Source: Clostridium sp. CAG:510
GTDB lineage: Bacteria > Bacillota > Clostridia > Lachnospirales > Lachnospiraceae
NCBI GenBank assembly: GCA_000434615.1
Contig: FR880848.1
Location: 211,873-228,183 of the forward strand
Length of the DNA: 16,311 bases
Direction of reading: 5' to 3'
Shown here: one piece after another, positions 1-7,633 of the stretch
Position numbering within the stretch: position 1 is the first letter of the stretch
How the letters are laid out: every line of letters begins with the position of its first letter
Notes under the pieces: model-generated
Seen by the model: the letters and a program-made list of their open reading frames with translations, nothing else
The model's database searches: none
Told to the model about the DNA's origin: nothing
Program-made: the position numbers and the translations under genes

Positions 1-545
1 TGAATTCCTGCTGCCGTTGCAGACTCCACACCGTTCGGTGAATCCTCCACCGCAAGACATTCCTCCGGGTCAGCTCCCAGTACCTCAAGTGTCTTAATGT
101 AGACATCCGGCGCCGGTTTACCGAGCTTTACCTCTGTTGCACTGACGATTTCATCAAAATACGGAAGCAGCCCCGTCTCCTTCAGCTGTTCCTCCGCACG
201 GTCCCTCGGTGTTGCAGTTGCAAGCGCTATCCGGTAACCGTTTTCGGAAAGCCATTTAAGAGTCTCAAGAGCCTCCGGTCTCCGTTCCAGCCCCACCTTT
301 GCAAGGTGCTCCTGCATCAGCCTTCTGCGGCAATCCCTCACTGCCGTATAATCGAAAGCTTCGCCGAACCACTCTTTCAAAAGGGCAGGCGCAAAGGGTC
401 TTCCCAGACTGCGAAGCGAAAGTGCCTGCTCCTCCGTCATGTGAAATCCGAACTCCTCTGCCGCCTGTCGCCAGAATACCTTAAAATATTTCTCTGTATC
501 AATCAGTGTACCATCTAAGTCAAATATTATAGTAGAAATATTCAT
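1..545 (-). CDS. HAD-superfamily phosphatase (subfamily IA, beta-phosphoglucomutase-like), 3' end cut by the window edge
   Basis: An open frame of 181 complete codons starts with ATG at 545 and runs off the left edge without a stop. HAD motifs are in order: the nucleophile motif DLDGT at residues 9-13 (D9 nucleophile, D11 acid/base), motif II around TATP at 110-113, motif III lysine K143 in GKPAPD (142-147), and motif IV acidic pair E167-D168 followed by SPNG. A helical cap lies between about residues 15 and 90. This is the layout of small soluble phosphatases/phosphomutases acting on sugar phosphates or similar metabolites; the substrate cannot be read from sequence. It lies 16 bp downstream of atpC on the same strand, so it is probably the tail of the atp transcript. 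Only a weak AGGT precedes the start. About 30-40 C-terminal residues are probably missing. Confidence 0.9.
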   Translation of the reverse strand, partial: MNISTIIFDLDGTLIDTEKYFKVFWRQAAEEFGFHMTEEQALSLRSLGRPFAPALLKEWFGEAFDYTAVRDCRRRLMQEHLAKVGLERRPEALETLKWLSENGYRIALATATPRDRAEEQLKETGLLPYFDEIVSATEVKLGKPAPDVYIKTLEVLGADPEECLAVEDSPNGVESATAAGI

Positions 546-561
546 GATTGCAATACCTGAT

Positions 562-957
562 TTACTTTAATACCTGAATACGGGCAATGGCACGCATCAG
601 TGCGGTCTCCGCTCTCGCCATATCCGTTTCCGGTGTGTGACTCTTAATACGCTCTTCCGCACGTTTTTTTGCCGCTTCCGCTCTTTCCAGGTCAATTTCT
701 CCGGGCCATTCCACCACTTCTGCCAGAATGGTCATTCTGTCGGGCAGAATTTCCACAAATCCGGAATGCAGAGCAGCTTCCTTTACCTCGTCCTTTTCCG
801 TAATGGTCAGGACACCCGGTTTGATAATTACCGTCATGGGAATATGTCCCGGAAGCACACCGATTTCTCCCTCGGTGGTGTTAAACTCTATCATATCAGC
901 CGTACCTTCGTAAAACACTCTGTCCGGTGTGATAATTCTTAATTTATAATCTTCCAT
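562..957 (-). CDS. atpC: F1Fo ATP synthase subunit epsilon
   Basis: At 131 aa the length is normal for the family. The N-terminal beta-sandwich (about residues 1-85) has typical features: RIITPDRVFYEG near the start, GEIGVLPGH at 31-39, and a hydrophobic strand at 41-52. The C-terminal part (about 88-131) is the Ala/Glu/Arg-rich two-helix hairpin, which in this family can act as an inhibitory arm. Epsilon is part of the central stalk with gamma, sits on the c-ring, and couples rotation to catalysis. It starts 11 bp after atpD, with a modest GGGTGA ribosome site in the gap, and is the last ATP synthase gene of the operon. Confidence 0.97.
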   Translation of the reverse strand: MEDYKLRIITPDRVFYEGTADMIEFNTTEGEIGVLPGHIPMTVIIKPGVLTITEKDEVKEAALHSGFVEILPDRMTILAEVVEWPGEIDLERAEAAKKRAEERIKSHTPETDMARAETALMRAIARIQVLK

Positions 958-968
958 AGACTCACCCG

Positions 969-2369
969 TTATGCTTTCTTTGCTGCTCGTTCCACAACAT
1001 CGTCAATGCTTCCGGCATTTAAGAAGCAGCTTTCCGGTATATCATCATGCTTGCCTTCCAGAATCTCCCTGAAGCCTCTGATGGTTTCGGATACCGGCAC
1101 ATATTTTCCTTCCAGACCGGTAAACTGTCCTGCTACGAAGAAAGGCTGGGATAAAAATCTCTGTACCTTTCTGGCTCTGGAAACTACCAGCTTATCCGCT
1201 TCGGAAAGTTCGTCCATACCGAGGATGGCAATGATATCCTGTAATTCCTTGTAACGCTGCAGAATTTCCTGTACACCTCTGGCGGTCTTGTAATGCTCCT
1301 CGCCCACAATTCTCGGGTCCAGAATACGGGAAGTGGACTCCAGGGGGTCTACTGCCGGGTAAATACCTAATTCCACGATGGAACGGGAAAGTACGGTAGT
1401 TGCGTCCAGATGGGCGAACGTGGTTGCGGGAGCCGGGTCGGTTAAGTCATCCGCAGGCACATAAACCGCCTGAACGGAAGTAATGGAACCGTCCTTTGTG
1501 GAAGTAATACGCTCCTGCAGAGCGCCCATTTCCGTCTGCAGTGTGGGCTGGTAACCTACTGCGGAGGGCATACGTCCGAGCAGTGCGGAAACCTCACTAC
1601 CTGCCTGTGTGAAACGGAAAATATTATCAATGAACAAAAGCACATCCTTGCCGCCTTTATCACGGAAATATTCTGCCATGGTAAGACCGGTAAGACCTAC
1701 TCTCATACGGGCTCCGGGGGGCTCGTTCATCTGTCCGAATACCATGGTGGTCTTGTCGATAACGCCGGATTCGGTCATTTCATGATAAAGGTCGTTTCCT
1801 TCACGGGTTCTTTCTCCTACGCCGGTAAATACGGAGTATCCGCCGTGCTCAGTGGCGATGTTACGGATAAGCTCCTGAATCAATACGGTTTTACCTACGC
1901 CGGCACCGCCGAACAGACCGATTTTACCACCCTTCTGGTAAGGGCAGAGAAGGTCAACGACTTTAATACCGGTTTCCAATATCTCTGTATTGGTGGACTG
2001 CTCTGCAAATGCAGGGGCAGGTCTGTGGATGGGTTCGTAAGAAACGCCTTCCGGTGCCGGTTTATTGTCAATAGGGTCACCTAAAACGTTAAAGATACGT
2101 CCCAGTGTTTTTTCACCTACGGGAACAGAGATGGGGGCACCTGTTGCATCTGCCTCCATGCCACGTACCAGACCGTCCGTGGTTCCCATGGCAATACATC
2201 TTACAATATCATCACCCAGATGCTGGGCTACTTCCACTGTCAAGATCCCTCCGTCTTTAAGAGGCACCTTAACAGCTTCATTGATTTCGGGAAGATGTCC
2301 CGCATCAAAACGGATATCCAGAACCGCGCCGATGACCTGGGTAATCTTTCCTTTATTCACCTCTGCCAT
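969..2369 (-). CDS. atpD: F1Fo ATP synthase catalytic subunit beta
   Basis: A full-length, 466-aa catalytic subunit. The Walker A loop GGAGVGKT lies at about residues 154-161, the catalytic glutamate E190 is in GERTREGND (186-193), the Walker B segment LLFIDN is at about 244-249, and the DELSEAD lever that contacts gamma is at 386-392. The N-terminal beta-barrel (1-80) is intact. It forms the alternating alpha3beta3 hexamer of F1 with AtpA and makes or hydrolyses ATP on the cytoplasmic side. ATG at 2369 is supported by an AAGGAAG site just upstream. It follows atpG by 18 bp and precedes atpC by 11 bp. No motif residue is missing. Confidence 0.99.
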   Translation of the reverse strand: MAEVNKGKITQVIGAVLDIRFDAGHLPEINEAVKVPLKDGGILTVEVAQHLGDDIVRCIAMGTTDGLVRGMEADATGAPISVPVGEKTLGRIFNVLGDPIDNKPAPEGVSYEPIHRPAPAFAEQSTNTEILETGIKVVDLLCPYQKGGKIGLFGGAGVGKTVLIQELIRNIATEHGGYSVFTGVGERTREGNDLYHEMTESGVIDKTTMVFGQMNEPPGARMRVGLTGLTMAEYFRDKGGKDVLLFIDNIFRFTQAGSEVSALLGRMPSAVGYQPTLQTEMGALQERITSTKDGSITSVQAVYVPADDLTDPAPATTFAHLDATTVLSRSIVELGIYPAVDPLESTSRILDPRIVGEEHYKTARGVQEILQRYKELQDIIAILGMDELSEADKLVVSRARKVQRFLSQPFFVAGQFTGLEGKYVPVSETIRGFREILEGKHDDIPESCFLNAGSIDDVVERAAKKA

Positions 2370-2387
2370 TTTATCTTCCTTTCTGTT

Positions 2388-3239
2388 TTACGATATCGCT
2401 TCCGCACCTGCAATGATTTCGGTAAGCTCCTGGGTAATGGAACCCTGTCTTGCACGGTTGTAAAGGAGGGTTAAATCTCCTATCATTTCTTCCGCATTGC
2501 TGGTCGCAGAATCCATTGCCTGCATTCTGGCTCCGTTCTCACTGGCTACGGACTCCACCAGACCGCCATAGATTAAGCTGGTCACATACTTGGGAATCAG
2601 TAAATCCAATGCTGTTTCCTCATCCATTTCAAAATTCATCAGAGTGTGGTCTGACTCCTGTGCGGCTTCTTCTCTGATTTCCACCGGAAGAAGCTTAAGC
2701 ATGGTAGGAATGTGGCTCACCGTATTCTTGAATTTGGTGTAGGCAAGATAAATCTCACAGACTTTACCTTCCGCAAAATCCTTTAACAGCCTGTCGGATA
2801 ATGCCATGGCATCCGGGTATACCGGCTCTTCGGCGCTTTCCGAAGCATCCGCCTCAATAGTATAGCCCTTGTGAGCCAGCGCATCGCGGCCCTTCCTGCC
2901 CACCGCATAGATTACGGTGTCCTCTTTGTCAAATTGCTCTGTCACAAGCCGGATGATATTGGAGTTGTAGCCTCCCGCCAGACCTCTGTTGGAGGTCATG
3001 ACTATCACGGCTTTTTTCCCGGAGGTGCCTCCGTTTAAGTACGGATGCTGCATTCCGGTGGTTCTTTTCAAGATGGAAGAAACGGTTTCATACATGCAGG
3101 TAAAATAATCTGCAGAATCTTCTGCATTTTGTCTGGCACGCTGCAGCTTTACGGTGGAGACCAGCTTCATGGCCTTGGTAATCTGCTGCGTGCTCTGAAT
3201 ACTGCTTTTCCTTCGCTTTATATCACGCATGGATGCCAT
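2388..3239 (-). CDS. atpG: F1Fo ATP synthase subunit gamma
   Basis: Rotor shaft of F1. The N-terminal helix has the family pattern MRDIKRRKSSIQSTQQITKA, followed by the Rossmann-like middle domain (ITSNRGLAGGYN-type segment at about residues 78-92). The C-terminal helix ends with the characteristic SNAEEMIGDLTLLYNRARQ run and an ITQELTEI tail. I chose ATG at 3239 (283 aa) because AGGTG lies 7 nt upstream. The frame also opens with a TTG at 3245, but the same AGGTG would be only about 2 nt from it. The gene lies 33 bp after atpA and 18 bp before atpD, in standard F1 order. Confidence 0.97.
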   Translation of the reverse strand: MASMRDIKRRKSSIQSTQQITKAMKLVSTVKLQRARQNAEDSADYFTCMYETVSSILKRTTGMQHPYLNGGTSGKKAVIVMTSNRGLAGGYNSNIIRLVTEQFDKEDTVIYAVGRKGRDALAHKGYTIEADASESAEEPVYPDAMALSDRLLKDFAEGKVCEIYLAYTKFKNTVSHIPTMLKLLPVEIREEAAQESDHTLMNFEMDEETALDLLIPKYVTSLIYGGLVESVASENGARMQAMDSATSNAEEMIGDLTLLYNRARQGSITQELTEIIAGAEAIS

Positions 3240-3272
3240 AATCAATCACCTGTTTTCTTTCCAAACCTTTGA

Positions 3273-4781
3273 TTAGTTTTTGAATTCCGCCTTAAATTCC
3301 GTAATTGCCTTTTTCAGAAGCTCGTCCGTTGCATCGGAAATTACCTTTTCTTCCGCAATGGCCTTCGGAATTTCGGGATACCTGGTATCCAGATATTCAA
3401 ACAGTTCTTTTTCAAATCTGGTAATGTCCTCTACGGGAATATCCAGTAAATACTTTCCGGTAACGGCATAAATGATGATTACCTGATATTCTACCGGCAT
3501 AGGAGCGTACTGAGGCTGCTTTAATACCTCTTTGATTCTTTCGCCCTGCGCCAGCTTCTCCTTGGTATCGGCATCCAGTTCGGAACCGAACTGTGCAAAG
3601 GCTGCCAGTTCACGGTACTGTGCCAGTTCCACACGGATAGGTGCGGCAATCTTCTTCATTGCCTTAATCTGTGCGGCACCGCCTACACGGGATACGGAAA
3701 GACCTGCGTTTACCGCCGGTCTGAAACCGGAGTTGAACATTTCTGTTTCCAGATAAATCTGACCGTCCGTGATGGAGATAACGTTGGTAGGAATATAAGC
3801 AGATACGTCGCCTGCCTGTGTTTCGATAATGGGAAGGGCTGTCAGGGAACCTCCGCCGTACTCATCGCTCATTCTGACCGCACGTTCCAGAAGTCTGGAA
3901 TGCAGGTAGAATACGTCGCCGGGGTATGCTTCACGTCCGGGCGGACGCTTTAAGAGCAGGGAGAGTGTACGGTATGCAGCCGCATGCTTGCTTAAGTCAT
4001 CATATACCACTAAGACATCTTCGCCCTTTTCCATCCATTCCTCGCCGATAGCGCATCCGGAGTAAGGAGCAATGTACTGAAGAGGCGCCAGTTCGCTGGC
4101 GGTAGCTGCCACGACGGTGGTGTAACTCATGGCACCGTACTCTTCCAGAGTCTTTACGATGGTAGCAACGGTAGAAGCTTTCTGTCCGATTGCCACATAA
4201 ATACATTTTACATTCTGACCCTTCTGGTTGATGATGGTATCAATGGCGATAGCCGTCTTACCTGTCTGACGGTCGCCGATAATCAGCTCACGCTGACCTC
4301 TTCCGATAGGTACCATGGAGTCAATTGCCTTAATACCTGTCTGAAGCGGGGTATCTACGGACTTTCTGGTGATAACACCGGAAGCCACTCTTTCAATTTT
4401 ACGATAATTTTCCGTCTGGATAGGTCCTTTACCGTCAATGGGCTGTCCCAATGCATTGACAACACGTCCGATCATGGCATCCCCGACAGGGACTTCCACC
4501 ACGCGTCCGGTTGTCTTTACAATATCACCTTCGCTGATATTGTGCTGGCTGCCCAGAAGTACGGCACCTACGTTGTCCTCTTCAAGGTTAAGCACCATGC
4601 CGTATACCTCGCCGGGGAATTCAAGCAGTTCACCCTGCATGGCATTTTCCAGTCCATGCACACGGGCAATACCATCTGCTACCTGAATGACCGTTCCCAC
4701 TTCCGATACTTCCATATCGGCAGCGTATCTTTTAATCTGATCCTTGATTACGGAACTTATCTCTTCTGGTTTCAAATTCAT
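3273..4781 (-). CDS. atpA: F1Fo ATP synthase subunit alpha
   Basis: A normal-length, 502-aa non-catalytic nucleotide-binding subunit of F1. Walker A is GDRQTGKT at residues 169-176, Walker B includes VLVVYDD at about 256-262, and the arginine finger that completes the beta-subunit site is R365 in SVSRVGG. The N-terminal region, which contacts delta/OSCP, is intact. It pairs with AtpD in the alpha3beta3 head. It follows atpH by 28 bp; the ribosome site (AAAGGTG, about 11 nt from the ATG) is weaker than that of atpE. Confidence 0.99.
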   Translation of the reverse strand: MNLKPEEISSVIKDQIKRYAADMEVSEVGTVIQVADGIARVHGLENAMQGELLEFPGEVYGMVLNLEEDNVGAVLLGSQHNISEGDIVKTTGRVVEVPVGDAMIGRVVNALGQPIDGKGPIQTENYRKIERVASGVITRKSVDTPLQTGIKAIDSMVPIGRGQRELIIGDRQTGKTAIAIDTIINQKGQNVKCIYVAIGQKASTVATIVKTLEEYGAMSYTTVVAATASELAPLQYIAPYSGCAIGEEWMEKGEDVLVVYDDLSKHAAAYRTLSLLLKRPPGREAYPGDVFYLHSRLLERAVRMSDEYGGGSLTALPIIETQAGDVSAYIPTNVISITDGQIYLETEMFNSGFRPAVNAGLSVSRVGGAAQIKAMKKIAAPIRVELAQYRELAAFAQFGSELDADTKEKLAQGERIKEVLKQPQYAPMPVEYQVIIIYAVTGKYLLDIPVEDITRFEKELFEYLDTRYPEIPKAIAEEKVISDATDELLKKAITEFKAEFKN

Positions 4782-4809
4782 AGATCCGTTCGCACCTTTC
4801 TAAATTTTC

Positions 4810-5358
4810 TTACTGCAGCTTAATCTGATATAACTGTCTGCTTAAATGCTCTAATTTGGTTTTGACGCTGTTGTCCAGAACATGGTCTCCTATACGGATA
4901 ACCATTCCGCCAATCAGGGAAGCATCTTCTTCAAAGTGCATTTCAAAGGAACGATAGGATGTGGTTTCTATCAGTTTCTTTTCCACTGCAGTTTTCTGCT
5001 CCTGCGAAAGCGGCATCGGCGTCCTTACATATGCAATACCGATTTCTTCCTGTTCCATGACGCGCGTCACAAAAAAATCCAGAACGCCGGAGAGTTTGTT
5101 GTAATGCTTTTTCTGTAACATTAAAAGCATCAGTCCCAGCATTTCCCTGCTGACACGTCCTTCCCAGACATTGGTAAGTATTTTTTCTTTTTCTTCCACC
5201 GGGATACCGGGATGCTGCATCAGCTTTTCAAAATCGGGATTTTCGGAAAGCACCTGTTCGATGACTCTGATTTCTTTCCGGAATTCATCCATGCGTTTCT
5301 CTTCCACAGCTAATTCAAATAAAGCTTCGCCATATACTTTTTCTATCAGCTTAGCCAT
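4810..5358 (-). CDS. atpH: F1Fo ATP synthase subunit delta (OSCP)
   Basis: A 182-aa protein with the OSCP/delta family layout. The N-terminal helical bundle carries the family pattern YGEALFELAVEE (residues 9-20). The C-terminal half has the conserved pattern of a DASLIGGMVIRIGD strand followed by a short helical end (LEHLSRQL). Delta joins the peripheral stalk (subunit b) to the top of the alpha3beta3 head. Its start overlaps the end of atpF by 13 bp, and GGGTGA lies 6 nt upstream inside atpF, so translation is probably coupled to atpF. Confidence 0.96.
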   Translation of the reverse strand: MAKLIEKVYGEALFELAVEEKRMDEFRKEIRVIEQVLSENPDFEKLMQHPGIPVEEKEKILTNVWEGRVSREMLGLMLLMLQKKHYNKLSGVLDFFVTRVMEQEEIGIAYVRTPMPLSQEQKTAVEKKLIETTSYRSFEMHFEEDASLIGGMVIRIGDHVLDNSVKTKLEHLSRQLYQIKLQ

Positions 5359-5891
5359 GTACTTTCACCCATTTCCTTCAAAGTCTCTTCCACAAGCTCG
5401 TTCTGAACCGTGGTGTCAATCGCTCCGGAAACCACTTTGCCTGCCATCATGGCTGCTACCGCAATCATTTCCCGTTTGACATCATCAGCGGCTTTCTGCT
5501 TTTCGAGTTCTGCTTCCGTACGTGCTCTTTCTATGATACGGGAAGCTTCCTCTTTGGCTTCGCTGACAATCTTATCTTCGCTGATTTTGGCCTTTTTTCT
5601 GGCCTGTTCCATGATGTCGTCGGCTTCTTTCTGAATATTTTTCAGTTTTGCGTCATACTCTTCCTTGAGTGCCCTGGCGTCCGCCATATCCGCAGCGGCC
5701 TGGTCAAGCTCACCCTTGATTTTCTCTGTACGTCCGGTAAGCATTTTTCTTACGGGGTTAAACAGGAAAAAGGAAAGTGCTCCGAACAGGAACAGAACGG
5801 CAATCAGGGTCAGACAGGAGTCTGCCAGAAGCTGCCAGTCCAGATTGAACAGTCTTTCCATGGACTCACCGGTTGTTAGCAAAATATTCAA
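5346..5891 (-). CDS. atpF: F1Fo ATP synthase subunit b
   Basis: Peripheral stalk subunit. One membrane helix lies at about residues 22-45, followed by a long charged alpha-helical coiled coil (about 50-165) rich in Lys/Glu/Ala, which is the dimerising stator arm that reaches AtpH. The start is a TTG at 5891: a strong AAAGGAGGT lies 8 nt before it, whereas the first in-frame ATG (5861, residue 11) has no good ribosome site. The TTG start gives 181 aa and the ATG start 171 aa; both are within the normal range. It lies 54 bp after atpE and overlaps atpH by 13 bp. Confidence 0.95.
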   Translation of the reverse strand: MNILLTTGESMERLFNLDWQLLADSCLTLIAVLFLFGALSFFLFNPVRKMLTGRTEKIKGELDQAAADMADARALKEEYDAKLKNIQKEADDIMEQARKKAKISEDKIVSEAKEEASRIIERARTEAELEKQKAADDVKREMIAVAAMMAGKVVSGAIDTTVQNELVEETLKEMGESTWLS

Positions 5892-5945
5892 CCTTTATAC
5901 CTCCTTTCTCTTTCTTAGCTGCTTTTGCAGTTTCTAAGAATGCCT

Positions 5946-6200
5946 TTACGGTAATAAAGGTTTTACGAACATCAGGATAAGGCCGGTAACCAGACCGTAC
6001 AGACCGGTTGTTTCGGCAACTGCCTGTCCTAAAAGCATGGTAGAAGTGATTTCGGACTTGGCGCCCGGGTTACGTCCTACTGCTGCAGCTGCATGACCTG
6101 CCGCAATACCCTGGCCTACACCGGGTCCGATACCTGCGATAAGTGCAAGGCCTCCACCGATTGCTGAACATCCTCTGATAAAATTCTCGTTAAATTCCAT
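5946..6200 (-). CDS. atpE: F1Fo ATP synthase subunit c, predicted Na+-binding type
   Basis: An 84-aa proteolipid of two membrane helices joined by the polar loop GRNPGAK (residues 42-48). The ion-binding carboxylate is E63. Around it are Q30 in helix 1 (GPGVGQG) and V61, T64, T65 and Y68 in helix 2. These correspond to the Na+ ligands known from Ilyobacter tartaricus (Gln32, Val63, Glu65, Ser66, Thr67, Tyr70), with Thr in place of Ser66. I infer a Na+-translocating c-ring. ATG at 6200 is preferred over an upstream in-frame start at 6251, because AAGGAGG sits 8 nt before it and the extra residues would not fit a c subunit. This is one of the strongest ribosome sites in the operon, fitting the high copy number of c. 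Confidence 0.97.
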   Translation of the reverse strand: MEFNENFIRGCSAIGGGLALIAGIGPGVGQGIAAGHAAAAVGRNPGAKSEITSTMLLGQAVAETTGLYGLVTGLILMFVKPLLP

Positions 6201-6240
6201 TGTTGTTTCCTCCTTAAGATAATAGATAATTGGTAATAAA

Positions 6241-6975
6241 TTAATCTGCATCGCCGATTGCGTTTGACAGATATGTCATGGTAAGCATACAGAATACATA
6301 TGTCTGGATGGCTCCTGAGAAGATATCCAGATACACATGCAGAAATGCCGGCCAGATTAACGCAAACTTGCCAATCAGTCCGTACACCAGCGCCATCATA
6401 ACCACGCCGGAAAGTACGTTGGCAAACAGACGAAGGGATAAGGAAATAGGCACCGCAATATCACCTATGATGTTAATGGGCATCCAGAGCGGAAGCCACG
6501 GCGGCATGGGAGAACACTTATCCACCCAGATTTCCTTCGGTGTATGGTACTTAATCGTGTTGTAATGAATCAAAAAGAACGATACAAGCGCCAGCGGTAA
6601 TGTCACACCGTAGTCTGCTGTGGGAGGACGCAGTCCCAGAAGTCCCGACAGATTGCTGAACAGGATAAAGATAAACACCGTTCCAATGTAATTTCTAAAC
6701 TTATTGGCGTGCTTACCCATGGTTCCCGATACCATACCATCGAGCTTCTCCACAATCAGTTCCACCACATTCTGAAATCCGGTAGGAATTTCCTGTGCCT
6801 TCTTCATGGCAATATTGGCTGCAATCGCAAAACCGACCAAAACCAGAATCACGATTAAAACGCAGACATGTGAGGTTGTAATCCAGACTTCATGGCCAAA
6901 AAACGAATATTTGAAAAGGCCGTGAATCATAAAGTCCACATCATTTCCCGAAGATAAGACTATCCCATAGTTCAT
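6241..6975 (-). CDS. atpB: F1Fo ATP synthase subunit a
   Basis: A 244-aa integral membrane protein with about five to six hydrophobic helices (for example 36-55, 96-115, 126-138, 168-185, 190-210). The essential stator arginine is R182 in the SLSLRLFANVLSG segment, and the preceding helix carries the conserved NIIGD pattern. It forms the ion half-channels facing the c-ring. Its ATG follows the atpI stop codon with no gap, and the GGAGG ribosome site lies inside the end of atpI, so translation is probably coupled. It is 40 bp upstream of atpE. Confidence 0.98.
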   Translation of the reverse strand: MNYGIVLSSGNDVDFMIHGLFKYSFFGHEVWITTSHVCVLIVILVLVGFAIAANIAMKKAQEIPTGFQNVVELIVEKLDGMVSGTMGKHANKFRNYIGTVFIFILFSNLSGLLGLRPPTADYGVTLPLALVSFFLIHYNTIKYHTPKEIWVDKCSPMPPWLPLWMPINIIGDIAVPISLSLRLFANVLSGVVMMALVYGLIGKFALIWPAFLHVYLDIFSGAIQTYVFCMLTMTYLSNAIGDAD

Positions 6976-7401
6976 TTACTCACCTCCCTGCTTTTTATAT
7001 ATTTTTTCCAAAATTTTATGTGAAAAGGGTTGTAAATACGCCCCGGTTTTCATACCCATAAGTCCTAAAAAAGCCGCCAAAATGTAGCCTTTTCCCACAT
7101 AATACACCGCCAGCAGAAACACCGCTGCCAGAAGATATCGGACCACGTAGCCCGTAGCCAGCATCCTGGACGCCTGGCTCTCTTCACATCCAAATGCCTT
7201 GTTTAACGACCTCCACATATGAACCGAAAAGCCTCCTGCCACCAAAATTCCCAGCCACATGGAAACGAGGTACTTTCCCAGGGAAAGCTCCTTAAAAAAC
7301 AGGAGAAAGAGCCCCGCCAGGGAAAAGAGTATTCCCGACAGGAAAATGCCCGTCAGAAGCTCCAAAAGCGCCACATCCGTTTTTTTAATTTTTTCCATCA
7401 T
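6976..7401 (-). CDS. atpI: ATP synthase subunit I (AtpI-type membrane protein)
   Basis: A 141-aa membrane protein with four hydrophobic segments at about 10-35, 42-62, 85-103 and 105-122, and a positively charged C-terminus ending just after a KIYKKQ pattern. This matches the small AtpI proteins encoded at the head of many bacterial atp operons, which are proposed to help assemble the c-ring or import ions. Two ATGs are adjacent (7401 and 7398); AAAGGA lies 4 or 7 nt upstream respectively, so the second is equally likely. It overlaps the end of atpZ by 17 bp and abuts atpB. Sequence conservation in this family is low, so the call leans on topology and position. Confidence 0.85.
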   Translation of the reverse strand: MMEKIKKTDVALLELLTGIFLSGILFSLAGLFLLFFKELSLGKYLVSMWLGILVAGGFSVHMWRSLNKAFGCEESQASRMLATGYVVRYLLAAVFLLAVYYVGKGYILAAFLGLMGMKTGAYLQPFSHKILEKIYKKQGGE

Positions 7402-7633
7402 CTTTTCCTTTATCCTTATAAACCTTTCGGGCCATCAGGTAAATGTTCCGAAAGCCCGCTAACGCCCCCACAAAGAAAAGAATAATCATAATATAGGAGG
7501 TACCGCATTTTTTATCGAGCCAGATGCCGATAAATGTACAGATGAAAATCGGTACCAGCATGTTGATTCCAAACTGGGTAACCATGGCAAGCGCCTGGAA
7601 TACCGTTTTGTCATACTTCTTTTTCTTAGCCAT
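7385..7633 (-). CDS. atpZ: AtpZ/AtpI family protein (putative F0F1-ATPase subunit)
   Basis: An 82-aa protein with a basic N-terminus, two predicted membrane hairpin helices (about 18-38 and 46-66) joined by a short loop containing GIWLDKKCGTS, and a highly charged Lys/Asp tail. The pattern of an ALAMVTQFGINM-type first helix, D-K-K in the loop and a second helix leading into GFRNIYLMAR is typical of AtpZ, which is proposed to work with AtpI in c-ring assembly or Mg2+ handling. Its ATG shares one base with the stop of the upstream hydrolase gene (TGATG). The nearest GGAGG is 15 nt away, so initiation probably depends on translation of that upstream gene. Confidence 0.85.
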   Translation of the reverse strand: MAKKKKYDKTVFQALAMVTQFGINMLVPIFICTFIGIWLDKKCGTSYIMIILFFVGALAGFRNIYLMARKVYKDKGKDDGKN

